25,874 nt of DNA from positions 1 through 25,874 of the forward strand of contig SWBL01000511.1 in assembly GCA_024195585.1 (NCBI GenBank), read 5' to 3'. Below, in pieces: positions 1-10,324 of this stretch. A program made the position numbers and the translations under genes. The number at the start of each line of letters is the position of its first letter. Position 1 is the stretch's first letter. The DNA is from Aureobasidium sp. EXF-3400. Its lineage: Eukaryota; Ascomycota; Dothideomycetes; Dothideales; Saccotheciaceae. The notes under the pieces were generated by a model. The model searched no databases and was not told the DNA's origin. It saw only the letters and a program-made list of their open reading frames with translations.

Positions 1-363
1 GGCATCCCGTCCGCTCTGCCATACATAAGCAGTTGAACGGCAGATTAGTACTACGGTGGGTGACCACGTGGGAATCCCTGCTGCTGTACGTTTTGCTCCC
101 ATAACATAGCCTCATCCTTTTGCCTCCGTATGTGTCTGGACGACGTCCATCACACGCAACATCCTATTCTTGGGCATTTAGCCGTAGAGCTAGCCGGTCT
201 TCCCAGGCTACATCTTCCCCGCACACGCATCCATATCATCCTACCACTATTTACTCCGTGGCTCATCCCTCGAGGCCATCTTAGCATCATGCAGCAGTCG
301 ATGCCCCTGCCTGCGGGGTTGAGGCTGAGTGACGGCTGAAAGGCATACCGGCAAGGTCAAGTC

Positions 364-370
364 CTATAAG
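364..370 (+). promoter_or_regulatory. TATA-like box of the GH9 gene
   Basis: The sequence ctataag lies about 70 nt before the ATG at 441 and only 8 nt before an earlier in-frame ATG at 378. A TATA box cannot sit that close to a translation start, so this favours the start at 441. The same spacing (TATA about 70 nt before ATG) is seen at the cell-wall gene at 7123. Bases 1-363 contain no coding region that I can support. Confidence 0.5.
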
Positions 371-440
371 TAGAGAGATGCTGTCTGGAGTCAAGTGCTA
401 TCATCCATCTGTATTTCTCACTCCGAGTAGACAAGCAGCC

Positions 441-2821
441 ATGCTGTCCAGATCACCCTTACTACTCACGGCTCTATTGCCTGTTCTTGTCAGCTGTCAG
501 ATCCCTGTGGAGAACAATGCTTTAGGTACACCGAACCTGGTCCACAATGGAAGCTTCACCAAAGGAACCCCCGGATGGACGTCCAAACCATCGGGCACAG
601 TCCAGAATGGTATGCTCTGCGTCATTGTTCCTGCAAACATTACTGCCAATGCGAGCTATATTCAGACCGCCCAGAACTTCACTCAGGTCAAGAACGACAT
701 CTACTATCTGAACTTTACCGCCTACGCTGCTCAACCTCTCAACATCTGGATACAGACTAACGGTTACGATCCTTCTGCTGGAGGCGCTCCTGTCGACCCG
801 AACCTGAATACCACCCAAGTCCCTTTGACAACAATTCCAGATCCGTTCTCGTTCATCTTTTCACCGGCCAATCAGGAAAACAACTCTACGTTGACATTCT
901 TCCTTGGCGGCGGGAGCAAAATCGAGAACGAAATTTGTATTGGTGATGTGTCCTTGCATCGTATCAATCGCTTGCCGTACCACCAAGACACTGGAAGGTC
1001 GATCAAGATCAACCAGCTTGGATACTTACCAAATGGTCCAAAGCTCGCTACCTTTGTTTCGAAGAGCAACTCGTCAGTAACTTGGCACCTCCAGGACAAC
1101 AGGGGTGTATCAGTCTCATCTGGACGGACCATTCCCTTCGGTAACGACACATCGTCTGGTTTGAACGTGCATACTATCGACTTTACGAACCACAATACCA
1201 CAGGCGCCGATTTCCGTCTGCAAATCAATGGCAGTGAGCCCAGCTACCCCTTTGCTATATCGGATTCATTGTATTCAGCACTTCGTCAGGACTCTATGCA
1301 GTTTTTCTACCAGCAACGTAGTGGTATCGCTATCGATGCCGAGCTTGTTGGATCGCAGTATGCTCGGCCAGCTGGTCACATCAATGTCTTTCCCAATCAA
1401 GGAGATGTTGTGACACCTTGTCAGTATACTTGGGAATCGAATGTCACATATCTCGAGCCATGGTCATGCAACTATACACTTGATGTATCGAAAGGATGGT
1501 ATGACGCCGGAGACCAGGGCAAATATGTCGTTAACGGAGGAATCTCGACGGCTCAGATCCTGATGGCGTATGAACGTACTTTGTGGACGAACGATAGCTC
1601 GTATAGAAAAGTGAGTGACGGAGCGTTGAGAATACCTGAACGCTACAACGGCTACCCAGACTTCCTCGACGAAGCTCGCTGGGAGATGGAGTTTATGCTC
1701 AAGATGCAGGTTCCTGCTAAGTCTCCGCCACAGCTCTTCAATGGTTCATACATCGGTAAGTCCCATGAACATAAATCTTACACCCTTGCTCACATGTTTC
1801 AGATATGTCGGGACTCGTCCATCACAAGATGCACGACAACCAATGGACACAGTTGCCAACACCTCCACATCTCGACCCCAAGCGAAGAGAGCTTCATCGT
1901 CCCTCTACAGCTGCAACCCTCAACATGGTAGCCACGGCAGCTATAAGCGCAAGACTCTGGGCTGAATTCGATGATGACTTCGCCAAGAGATGTTTGAATG
2001 CTGCCCGCATAGGCTACGCTGCTGCCAAAGCCAATCCCGCCATCTACGCTCCGGGTACTGACTGGGATCTCGGAGGCGGTGCATACAGCGACGATGACGT
2101 GAGAGACGAGTTCTACTGGGCAGCTGCAGAAATGTTCATCACAACCTCTGAAGCTCAGTTCGAGAAGGATGTCATGTCCAACTATTACTATACCGCCAAC
2201 GCATCAACTCTATTCCCTGAAGGTGGCTTTGGATGGTCGTCTATGCAGGCCATAGCACAGCTGAACCTTGCTCTTGTGCCAAACAACATCACTGGAAGAG
2301 ACGCCATCATCAAGTCTGTAATGAGAGGCGCTGATCAGTACATGGCTATCCAGGAAACGCAACCCACAGATGTCTATATCACGTCCTACCCCTGGGGCAG
2401 CAACAGCAATCAACTCAACTGCCTCCAGATAGTCGCAACCGCTTTTGACATCTCTGGCAATACATCCTACCGCACCTCTGCCTTGTCAGGCTTAGACTAC
2501 ATTTTCGGCCGCAACGCAATCTCTCAATCATACGTCCATGGCTATGGCACCAAGACTTCGAGTAACATGCACTCTCGCCTTTATGCTGCTGAGCTCAGTC
2601 GTTTGATTGTACAGGATCCTATTGTTCCGCCCCCACCCAAGGGAGCTATGGCTGGTGGTGCCAATGAGATGCCTGCGGATCCACCTGCTGATGATGTATT
2701 GAAGGGATGTGTAGGACAGTTCTGCTATGTGGATGATGTGAATAGCTATAGTACGAATGAGGTGGCTGTTAATTGGGGTAGCGCTTTGGTGTGGGCTTCG
2801 ACTTGGGCGGCTGATCAGTAG
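441..2821 (+). CDS. Secreted glycoside hydrolase family 9 (endoglucanase-like)
   Basis: Exons 441-1755 and 1803-2821, with a 47-nt GTAAGT...TTTCAG intron; about 777 aa. GH9 enzymes cleave beta-1,4-glucans such as cellulose outside the cell. Residues 1-19 form a signal peptide (MLSRSP, a Leu-rich core, then VSC before Gln). About residues 33-173 resemble a CBM4/9-type beta-sandwich with many N-glycosylation sequons. About 188-275 resemble the Ig-like cellulase N-terminal domain (IKINQLGY). The catalytic part follows. Visible motifs are DAGD at 355-358 (general base), HHKMHDNQWT, GRNAISQSYVHGYG ending in MHSR (His695, Arg697), and NEVAVNW with the candidate acid Glu758 near the C-terminus. The start at 441 is chosen over 378 because of the signal peptide and the TATA position. 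Length fits multidomain GH9 proteins. Substrate preference cannot be told. Confidence 0.9.
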
Positions 2822-2868
2822 AAAATGGAGCTTATAGGCTTTGTTTGCTTACAGGTGCTTTTGTATCA

Positions 2869-2965
2869 CTTCGTATATAAACAGACCTTCCAGCAGTTCA
2901 GCTTGATCGCAACTGTCGCAGCGACAACCTCAGTTGGCATCAGCCAGCACCAGCGCACTCATGGC
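2869..2965 (+). repeat. Left terminal inverted repeat
   Basis: It begins cttcgtatataaac and continues through ccttccagcagttc and gcagcgacaacctcag to cagcaccagcgcactca. Read on the opposite strand, 4270-4367 gives the same order of blocks at roughly 80-85% identity by eye. At its inner edge a perfect 12-bp palindrome arm pair (2945-2956 with 2964-2975, 7-nt loop) can form a hairpin. Confidence 0.65.
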
Positions 2966-3057
2966 GCTGGTGCTGCCGTGTTCAGTCGAAGACCAAGTGC
3001 GATGGTACAAGGCGACATAATTGTCGCCACTCAGGTCGTCGTCGCCATAATATCTAT

Positions 3058-3270
3058 AGTCTTGCTTCGTAAGTGGTGCTGTTCAGTCTGATTCCTTTTG
3101 CAGATCGACAATGATTGTCTGGCATCCTTTGCGCCTTTTGCCTATTGAGTCGTCGTCGCCGCCTTGTTGCGGATAGTTTTGCTTCATAAAAGATGCTCTC
3201 CAGTCTAGTTTCTTTTGCAAATCGGCGATGGATTCCCGACATCCTTTCCGCTTTTGAGTATTGATTGTCT
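3058..3270. repeat. Two-copy direct repeat of about 117 bp
   Basis: Copies start near 3058 and 3175. Shared blocks in order are gtYttgcttcRtaa, YcagtctRRtt, cttttgcaRatcgRcRatgRatt and catcctttScgctttt. There is no open reading frame with coding character on either strand. It lies between the left inverted end and the longer tandem array. Confidence 0.55.
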
Positions 3271-3271
3271 G

Positions 3272-4235
3272 GTAGTCAGTCAACTTACACGATGTGCAAC
3301 GAGTGGTACACGCTTGGAAGAAACAACAGTATAATGGTTAAGATGACGTTCACCCGACCTTCAAAAGATCATTGACTGAGCCCGTCGGCCTGCACGACAT
3401 ACAACGTACACTGCACAACTACATAGAGTGACGGAACAAAGGGTAAGATGATAGTGACCTAACTTCTGAAATGATAACGGACTAGCAGCCCGTCGGCTTG
3501 CACGATGTGCGATTTTTGCTATACACTTAGACAAAGTGGCAGTATAAAGGTCGAGACGACAGTGACCTAACCTTTAGTAATTAGCTAACTTATAGTCTGT
3601 CGGTTTGCACAATGTATATCGTGCTTTACACGCTCGAATGGACGACGGTACAAAGATCAAGGCGACAGTGACCCCCGACCTTTGCGATATCAAAGACTAA
3701 CAGTCTGTCGGCTTGCATGATATGCAGTATGTATCACATGCTCAAACGAAGCGATGACATGAAGGGTGAATCGATAATGACCCGACTTTGAAGATCACTG
3801 ATTGACAGTCCGTCGGCTTGCACGATGTATAACTTGACCGAAGCGTCAGTATAAAGCTCAACGTGACGGTGACCCGGTTGGTGAAAACAAACCCGAGTGA
3901 CTAGATAATCATCGATGAGCAATCTGTCGGCTTGCAGGATGTATAATGTATACTATATGCTCAAACGAAGCGACAGTATACAGCGCGAGGCGATAATGAC
4001 CCAGCTTTGAAGAGATTACTGGCTGGCTAGAAAGCCGTCGGCTTGCACGATGTATAACGTGCATTATACGCTCGAACGGAGCAACGGTATGAAGGGATAA
4101 CGACCTGACCAAAAAACAACCGACTTACAAGCCGTCGGTTTGCACGATAGACAACGCGTGCTACACGCTTAAGCGAAGCGGCAGTACAAAGGTAGAGGCG
4201 ACGGCGACCCGGTTGGCGAAAGGTGTGTTACTGGG
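3272..4235. repeat. Tandem array of about nine diverged ~108-bp units
   Basis: The core cgtcggcttgcacgatgta recurs near 3380, 3488, 3597, 3704, 3810, 3923, 4037 and 4133, with a weaker copy at 3282. Each core is followed by gctcgaacgaagcg-like and cagtataaaggt-like blocks and then gtgacccgacc. Spacing runs from about 96 to 114 bp. Copies differ at many positions, so the array is old or has been mutated, for example by repeat-induced point mutation. It has no coding potential. Confidence 0.75.
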
Positions 4236-4269
4236 CAGCGCGATAGGCAATCACACGCAGAGAGTTCCG

Positions 4270-4367
4270 GCACTGTGAGTGCGCTGGTGCTGACTGGTGC
4301 TCGCTGAGGTTGTCGCTGCGGCGGTTGTGATCAAGTTCAACTGCTGGAAGGGCAGATTATATACAAG
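4270..4367 (-). repeat. Right terminal inverted repeat
   Basis: Inverted partner of 2869-2965, ending on the plus strand with ctgctggaagggcagattatatacaag. Differences from the left copy are scattered substitutions and one or two single-base gaps. From here to 4758 (about 390 nt) I see only the presumed 5' flank of the Aim41-type gene. Confidence 0.65.
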
Positions 4368-4758
4368 ATCATGTTCCCCGAAGTGAGTCGGATATCTAAC
4401 TGCGATTGAAAGTGGAAGGCTTCCTGTTGGGAATATCGTCTGGTTCTGAAGGGTTGATGTTCATGGAATGGTGACAGTTGCCAACAAAAGTCACCTTCGT
4501 CCTTCGAGGAGGGGGTCTTGAGTTTCCTTGTCGCCCCTGACTGAGCATACACCATAGGCTCACAGATGGCTGTAACAACACAACATTGAAATTGAAATAT
4601 TTGTGTTTCCCCTCTCCCAAGACCTATGTGACTTGCATGGCGTTCACATGTTGACAAAATCGAGAGGGCAGGGTCACAGAGGTCCGAGCTCAGAAACAGC
4701 AAACAGAGAGATCACGGAACGGAAACAAATGTTCATCTGATCACACACCACACACAAG

Positions 4759-5328
4759 ATGCAGTCAATCACAGCAAGGAGTCGACCAGTACTAAGGAGC
4801 GCTCAGCTTTGCTTCCGCTATCGCTATGCGACTGACGCGCCCGCATCGGCACCGCCGCTACTCCTCAAACTCCGGTCCGACCTCAAGACGGCCATGAAGG
4901 CCAAAGACACCAACCGCCTCAACGTGTTGCGCGGTCTGCTGGCCGAAGTCACCAATGCCGCAAAGACAGCACAGCCTCTCGACTCAGACATGAAGCTCCT
5001 GGGTCTGCTGCGCAAGCGTACGTCGGCAGCCACGCAAGCAGCCAAGGAGTTTTCAGACGCTGGAAGACAAGACTTGACGGAAAAGGAAAACGCGGCCATC
5101 AAGGTGTTGGAAGAATACGCTGGTAACGTCGAGACTGTCGGCGAGGACTACATCAAAGAGGTTGTGCAGAGCACCATCGACAGCATCAAGGCCGAGGCCC
5201 AAGGTGCAAAGGTTGTCATGGGCGATGTGCTCAAGAAGCTGTTGGCTCCTGGTGGCGTCTTCGAGGGAAAGGCTGTTGAAAAATCCCAAGTCGCAAAGGC
5301 TGTCAGACAATTCCTGGACGCAAAGTAA
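4759..5328 (+). CDS. AIM41: Mitochondrial Aim41-type YqeY/GatB-like protein
   Basis: Single exon, 189 aa. The first 24 residues (MQSITARSRPVLRSAQLCF, then RYRYAT) are basic, lack acids and suit a mitochondrial presequence. From residue 33 the protein matches the YqeY fold: LLLKLRSDLKTAMKAKD, then RLNVLRGLLAEVTNAAK, a helical middle with the RQDLTEKENAAIKVLEEY type of sequence, and a C-terminal part with GDVLKKLL and VAKAVRQFL. YqeY proteins resemble the C-terminal tRNA-binding part of the GatB amidotransferase subunit. Fungal Aim41 is mitochondrial, with no settled biochemical role. The length matches the fungal family. The ATG is the first in frame, in a purine context (acacaagATG). Confidence 0.9.
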   Translation: MQSITARSRPVLRSAQLCFRYRYATDAPASAPPLLLKLRSDLKTAMKAKDTNRLNVLRGLLAEVTNAAKTAQPLDSDMKLLGLLRKRTSAATQAAKEFSDAGRQDLTEKENAAIKVLEEYAGNVETVGEDYIKEVVQSTIDSIKAEAQGAKVVMGDVLKKLLAPGGVFEGKAVEKSQVAKAVRQFLDAK

Positions 5329-7047
5329 ATGGGTGTGTCGTCTGACACAGCCCATCATTGGTATGTACACACAACTCGACGCTGTCCATGCTGATTTGGA
5401 AGCTTATCCCTCTCTTCTTTCCAGCTCGTCGACACGCAGCTGAGCCACAGAGGAAGAAACGTCCTTCTGGCCACTTCCCACATATGTACAAATACCTACC
5501 GCGTCATACAATTGTAAAAATAGTTCTCCCACGCATCTGCCTTGCATGTCACTTTCCTACCGCGGAGCAAGAAAGCAGAACTTCGTTTGTCCCGCATCGT
5601 TCCCCTTCGTGGCCGACCACGCGTTTCGTTCTACCATCAGGTCTGGTTTATCTCCGAAATTCGCGGCCCATGTCTCAATTCCAGGCAGTGTGGCAATGCT
5701 CCTGTTCTCTCAGCTGTCGCCTCCCTCAAAGCTCCTGGCTTTTGAAGTCGACAATGACTCGACATACATTCGAACACTCAGTGTCACGAAGGCCTCTTGT
5801 TCAAGCCACTGGCTTTGACAAGCTCCATGGGTTCGACAAAGGCTGACTACAGAGCAGTCCAGAGCAGACAGATCTCAATCTCTTACTTAACAGATATGTG
5901 CTATGACGAGTGTCTTTGAGCTGTCTTTGCCTCTCCACTTTTCGCCTGCTCGACATCGGATCGAGTATTACAGTTACGAAGCCTACGAACACTCAATTGG
6001 CAAATCATATGTTTCTCCGCTCAGAAGTGGTCACGACGGCGCAAGACGGCATACCAGAAACAGACTGGCCCACAAGGAACAGGCGGGTCGCTTGTGATTG
6101 CGTTCAGTATGATTTGTTTTGAACCACATCCTCGGGGTTCTATGAGGTCAGTCATTCTCACATATACGCCGGAGACCTTACTGCTTGTGGGCTGACACCT
6201 CTCAAGGTTGGTCTAACGAGAGTCAATCCCACCAATCTGATCCAATCACGACAGCTCAAAAGCCCACTCCGCTGCCATTGAGTTCGACGCGAACTTCCTA
6301 CATCATCTGCTTTCCCCATCAGGTACAGCACTCGCAGCAAAAGTCCCTCAGGTACCCGGTCCTCGCATTACAGGTATTTCCGGTCCACATTTCCAGTTGC
6401 CAACCCCAGACTTTCCAACGGTCTTCCCCACGTTTGCTCGTACCTATTTTGGTGGTTCCGCGCATCCGATTTGCGGACATGCGTCCCGTTCCTGGATGAT
6501 CAGGTACGCGTATGGCTTGTATGACGAGTACCTGCTTGGCTGTAGCCTCACTCGACTCAGCTTCCACTGGGCCAATTCTTCTCGAGTACCTGAAGACCTC
6601 CAATACTGTGCCAGTACTCCCGTTGATGCAGTCTCAGTCGACAGCTGCCGCGAGTATCAGTGAAAAGAGCTTGGAAGGAGGGAAGGACCAGAAACAAAAG
6701 TTGCATGATGTGGGCCTCTGAAGTCACTCGGTATCGCCTATGTGGAAAGCATCCTTCGCCATGCCCGAGTTAACCTTCTCATCGTCAACCATAATCGACA
6801 CACGCACTTTTGGTTGATCCAATTGGCCAGGACCGTCCCGCTATTCGAACGAAACTTTCCCCAGATTTGTCTGCTTGATCTGAGCCACCATGCTTGACGC
6901 TTGCTTGGTGTCATTGGCAGAAGCATGTCTCTCGTCTGCTCCAAGGCCACACATGTTGTTGAGTGATGATCGTAGGTGGCTTTGTCGTGAGGAGTACGAA
7001 GCACAAGCAGAACCCTTCCTTTGCCGAACAAGCGCTCTCAAGCTTCG
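5329..7047. other. Intergenic region, nothing recognised
   Basis: About 1.7 kb between the Aim41-type gene and the cell-wall gene. The longest plus-strand frame (5358-5846) is rich in Cys, Trp, His and Pro in random order and overlaps other frames of similar length, so I take it as chance. No tRNA-like B-box, repeat or inverted repeat stood out. The right end holds the cell-wall gene promoter. Confidence 0.5.
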
Positions 7048-7055
7048 AATATAAG
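7048..7055 (+). promoter_or_regulatory. TATA-like box of the cell-wall protein gene
   Basis: aatataag, about 70 nt before the ATG at 7123. The leader between them is pyrimidine-rich (tggttttcctcctc, then cttctctcgtttacaac), as is usual for highly expressed fungal genes. Confidence 0.5.
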
Positions 7056-7122
7056 AGGTCTGGTTTTCCTCCTCTGAATCGATTCTTCTGCATCCACAAT
7101 CACATCTTCTCTCGTTTACAAC

Positions 7123-8762
7123 ATGAAGAACGTATACACAACATTGGGCTTTGCCCTTGGCGCCTCTGCTGCCTCTTTGACTGCTCGCGATCAATGCTGC
7201 TTCTCCTTGACTGCCTCTGGTGGTAAGAGCGGAGTTGTCGGTCAGGTAAATACCTGATCCTAGCATTTATCAAAGTTTTGTTTAACTAAATTGTGCATCA
7301 GCTCGGAGACGGACAAAACAGAATCGGCCAGACCTCCGGACTTGCCAACGGACAAGGAACCTACTGCATCAACAACGGTGGCCTTACTGATGGAAACGGC
7401 CGTGGCTGTATCTTGACTCCTCCCACTACCCAGTTCCAATGCGATGTCGGTGCCTCGCCTACTACTGGCTTTGCAGTCAACTCCAACGGCGATTTGACCT
7501 ACAACGGCAACACTCAGTTCTACGCCTGCGCTACTGGCGACAACGGTGGTTACAACATCTACACCACTGTCACTAGTGCTCAGACTGGATGTGTCAAGAT
7601 TGGTCTCAACACCGGTGGCAAGTGCGCTGGTTCCAATGGCTCTGGTAGCTCGTCGGCCTCGACGAAGCAGTCTTCAGCACCTCCCGCTTCGCAGCCTGCC
7701 TCTTCAGCACCCCCTGCTTCTAAGCCCGCTTCGTCTGCTCCTCCTGCATCTAAGCCCGCTTCATCTGCTCCTCCTGCTTCGCAGCCTGCATCCTCTGCTC
7801 CTCCCGCTTCCATGCCTGCTTCGTCTGCCCCTCCCGCATCGAAGCCCGCTTCATCGGCACCTCCCGCTTCTATGCCTGCTTCGTCCGCTCCTCCTGCTTC
7901 CATGCCTCCCGCTTCTATGCCTGCTTCGTCTGCCCCTGCTGGCCCCAAGACCGTCTACCAGACCACGACCGTCTACGTGACTAGCTGCCCAGCCAACTGC
8001 GCAGCAACCAACGGTGCTGGCATGCCCAGTGGCCCTGCCTCTGCACCCGCTGGTTCCGCACCCGCTGGCTCCGCACCCCCGGCCTCTGCACCTCCTGCTT
8101 CCATGCCCGCTTCTATGCCCGCTTCCATGCCCCCAGCTTCTGCCCCTGCACCCAGCGGTACATCTTCTGGTAACGGAAACGGCAATGGCAACGGAAATGG
8201 AAATGGTAATGGCAATGGAAACGCTTGCCCTACTTCCCTGGCCGGCGCTTACCAGACCCCCCACGCCATCATCCCCGTTAACAAGGACATGCCTAGCACT
8301 TCCTACGGAACCCAGTACTTTGCCTACCTGAGCTCCAGCAACAGCACTATCTTCAACTTTGACATTCCCTCAAGCTACGCCGGCAAGCAGTGCAGCGTCA
8401 TCTTCCTCTTCCCCAAGAAGTCCGACCTTCAGACCTCTGACTTCACCATGTCTGGCTCTGGCGGTATCAAGTTCGACCAGCTCAGCTCTCCCGCTCCCTT
8501 GAGCGTCAGCTACGCCAGCTGCCCCGCTGTCAAGAGCAACTTGGGTATGGTCAACAACGTTACCCCTGGAAACAGCTACATGGTTGCCACTGGCGCTTGC
8601 CAGGCTGGCACTACCATGTCCATTCTCGCTAGCAGCACTGGCGGACTCAGCCTGTCCTACTTCGAGGTAAGAATTGTCACTCCATTAAACTTTGAATCGT
8701 CACTAACTAAGAAACAGGACTGGAACCCTTCTCCCATTGGTGTCTTCATCACCTCTTGCTAA
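7123..8762 (+). CDS. Secreted cell-wall protein with Ser/Pro/Ala repeats and But2-type C-terminal domain
   Basis: Exons 7123-7245, 7302-8666 and 8718-8762, with introns of 56 and 51 nt; about 510 aa. Residues 1-20 form a signal peptide (MKNVYTTLGFALGASAASL). About 23-170 is a Cys- and Gly-rich domain (DQCCFSLTASGG, YCINNGG, RGCILTPPTTQFQCD) typical of fungal wall proteins. About 182-275 holds eight SAPPAS[KQM]PAS decapeptides, probably O-mannosylated. A second Ala/Pro block and an eightfold Gly-Asn run follow. About 352-510 resembles the But2/ubiquitin-3-binding C-terminal domain (ACPTS, KQCSVIFLFP, DWNPSPIGVFITSC). There is no GPI signal; the chain ends in Cys. The second intron is a multiple of three and has no stop, so retention would add 17 residues. 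Role inferred: structural wall or surface protein. Confidence 0.85.
7671..7940 (+). repeat. Coding minisatellite, about 30-bp unit
   Basis: Eight units encode SAPPAS[KQM]PAS; one unit has an extra insert (MPPAS). Synonymous differences between units (ccc/cct, gct/gca, tct/tcg) show that the array is not newly made. Such arrays in fungal wall genes commonly change copy number between strains. Confidence 0.85.
8169..8223 (+). repeat. Gly-Asn hexanucleotide-like repeat
   Basis: Repeated ggnaay codon pairs encode an uninterrupted GN run between the Ala/Pro linker and the C-terminal domain. It acts as a flexible spacer in the protein and is a likely slippage site in DNA. Confidence 0.8.
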
Positions 8763-8839
8763 ACGTAGCATTCGGAGTATGACCACCAAACGACAAGTCT
8801 TTGTTTGAAGGCTTTTACGAAACCACTTTTACACCTCCT

Positions 8840-8892
8840 GGTGAGGAATGACGGACCCCCCGAGTACAGTATATATACTGTCACTCCTCACC
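8840..8892. other. Long stem-loop downstream of the cell-wall gene
   Basis: ggtgaggaatgac (8840-8852) pairs with gtcactcctcacc (8880-8892) with one mismatch. Inside the loop sits a perfect 16-nt palindrome, acagtatatatactgt. It lies 78 nt after the stop codon, so it is probably in the 3' UTR or just beyond it. From 8893 to 9543 I see A/T-rich then purine-rich spacer with no gene. Confidence 0.55.
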
Positions 8893-9543
8893 TTGCCTTT
8901 CATTTATGACTCTCTTTGTTTCTTATTCTAAATGTACCAGACATACACTCCTTCTTGTAGAAATAGCTACCAATCTTGTATATTGTAATACAAAATAAAC
9001 ATCGCTGTTATACTGTTGATATCTCGAATTCTTGTTCCTTCCACCGTGACAATATCATTCTCTCCAATGTAGTCGAAACATTTGGCAAATATTACAACAA
9101 AAGTCTAAGTCGAGATTGATAGATTTGAGGGGAGTATCATTGATCTAGTGATTGAGAAGGTACTGAACGAAACCCTGCCTGGAGCTGTAAAGCGAGAGAG
9201 AAAACTAAGGAGGAAAACCTGGGAAGAAATGTGCGAACTTGGATGTAGAGAAGATGGAAGCAGAAAGAAAGAGACCAGGAGTGGAAGTGTGCAGATATGG
9301 ATCCATTAACCAGACTGATTGCCGCCAGATGTGATGGTTACTCTCAATTTTGGGAGGTCATGTTGCGTCGCTCGCATATTCCAAATGATGATGAGAGAGT
9401 CGGCAGCTTCTCGACTCTGAGGAATCGGAACGGATGTTCCAGTTTGCGGCCGGCGTATCGGAAATATCGAAGGGGCTCGGGCTGGGTAAATCAAACACCA
9501 TCTTTTGGTGGAACGATGACCATGCAGATACCGAGGTTGACTT

Positions 9544-10324
9544 CTATTGTAAGGCGTTGTATTCACCAGCCTGAATTTTGTAAAATTCCTTGAGATAGTC
9601 GTAAGCCTCTTTGTCGCTGAGATGAACGGCATGGAGTATACGGCGACTGATCTTGTTGATATAAGCAGCGCGTGTTCTCAATCGAAGCAAAGCACAATGT
9701 GCTTCATAGTGGCTCGGTTTGATTGTTTGGGCCGCGATTAACAGGACTGCGGTCTCTGAGACATGCGAGTGGGTTTCTAAGGCGATCTGAATATCGCGAT
9801 TGATCTCTTTATGGCGTGCATAGACGGTGACGAGGCTTCTTGAGAGACTCTTCTCACGTCCTAGCTTCCTGCTTACGTTGCGCAATGTCATCCGTGAGAC
9901 ATCGCAAATATCTACGCCATCCAAGGATATACGGCGCCGACGGGAGCCATCGATCCGAAAGTCAGCGCGATTGAGCAAGATGTTGCGAAGCCTATACGAC
10001 AATCCAAGCAACTGATGAGGTAACAGCCGGCAGAGCTCGATAAGTGCATCGAACTGGGGTTCCTAGCGATTTATGTGAGCCTGCGATCTCCTGGCAGTGA
10101 ATGATATGGCTTACTTGACCGTGTCCATTGGCGTTAGCTCTTTGTTTAGAGCCAGCGGTTGAGTTGAGATCAGGTTCTGTATCGCTCTCGTAGTCTCCAG
10201 AGGCGAGTGGCAAATCGTGGGAATCGGTCGCGGCGCTAGCACTAGGCTCAGCGTGGCCGATCTGGTTGTTCTCGACGGCAGCGTCGGCAACGGTATCGTT
10301 AGGTGAATTCATCGTGGCGGACAT
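9544..10324 (-). CDS. Orphan-family helical protein A
   Basis: Exon 1 is 10115-10324 (70 codons), exon 2 is 9544-10062, with a 52-nt GTAAGC...CTAG phase-0 intron; 242 aa. I do not recognise it. The start is the ATG in accaaaATGTCC after a C/T-rich leader. Exon 1 is acidic, Ser/Ala/Asn-rich and probably disordered (ESDTEPDLNS). Exon 2 is helical and basic, with RRRRIS followed by the family motif DVSRMTL near residue 124, then LRNVSRKL. It has no signal peptide, membrane helix or metal-binding pattern. It is the left-most member of the same-strand cluster and shares exon layout with the genes at 10806, 15380, 18295, 22834 and 24026. Confidence 0.7.

Larger units (their letters stand above)
2869..4367. 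mobile_element. 1.5-kb inverted-repeat element with internal tandem repeats, no transposase
   Basis: Two sequences of about 95 bp in opposite orientation bound a region with no credible gene. Inside are a two-copy repeat and a nine-copy tandem array. The sequence atca occurs just outside both ends (2865-2868 and 4368-4371) and may be a target-site duplication, but four bases is weak evidence. It starts about 50 nt after the GH9 stop codon, so the GH9 transcript may end inside it. It is best read as a non-autonomous TIR transposon or foldback element. A locally formed inverted duplication is the alternative. Confidence 0.55.

Noticed and set aside
378..440. Upstream in-frame ATG for the GH9 gene
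   Set aside because: It lies 8 nt after a TATA-like box and would bury the signal peptide 22 residues inside the protein.
5358..5846. 162-codon plus-strand open frame after the Aim41-type gene
   Set aside because: Overlapping frames are almost as long, composition is random, and no domain or intron pattern is visible.
7580..8264. Long minus-strand open frames across the cell-wall gene
   Set aside because: They are mirror images of the Ser/Pro/Ala and Gly-Asn repeats (Gly/Ala/Glu and Pro/Phe/Leu strings) and follow from repeat composition.
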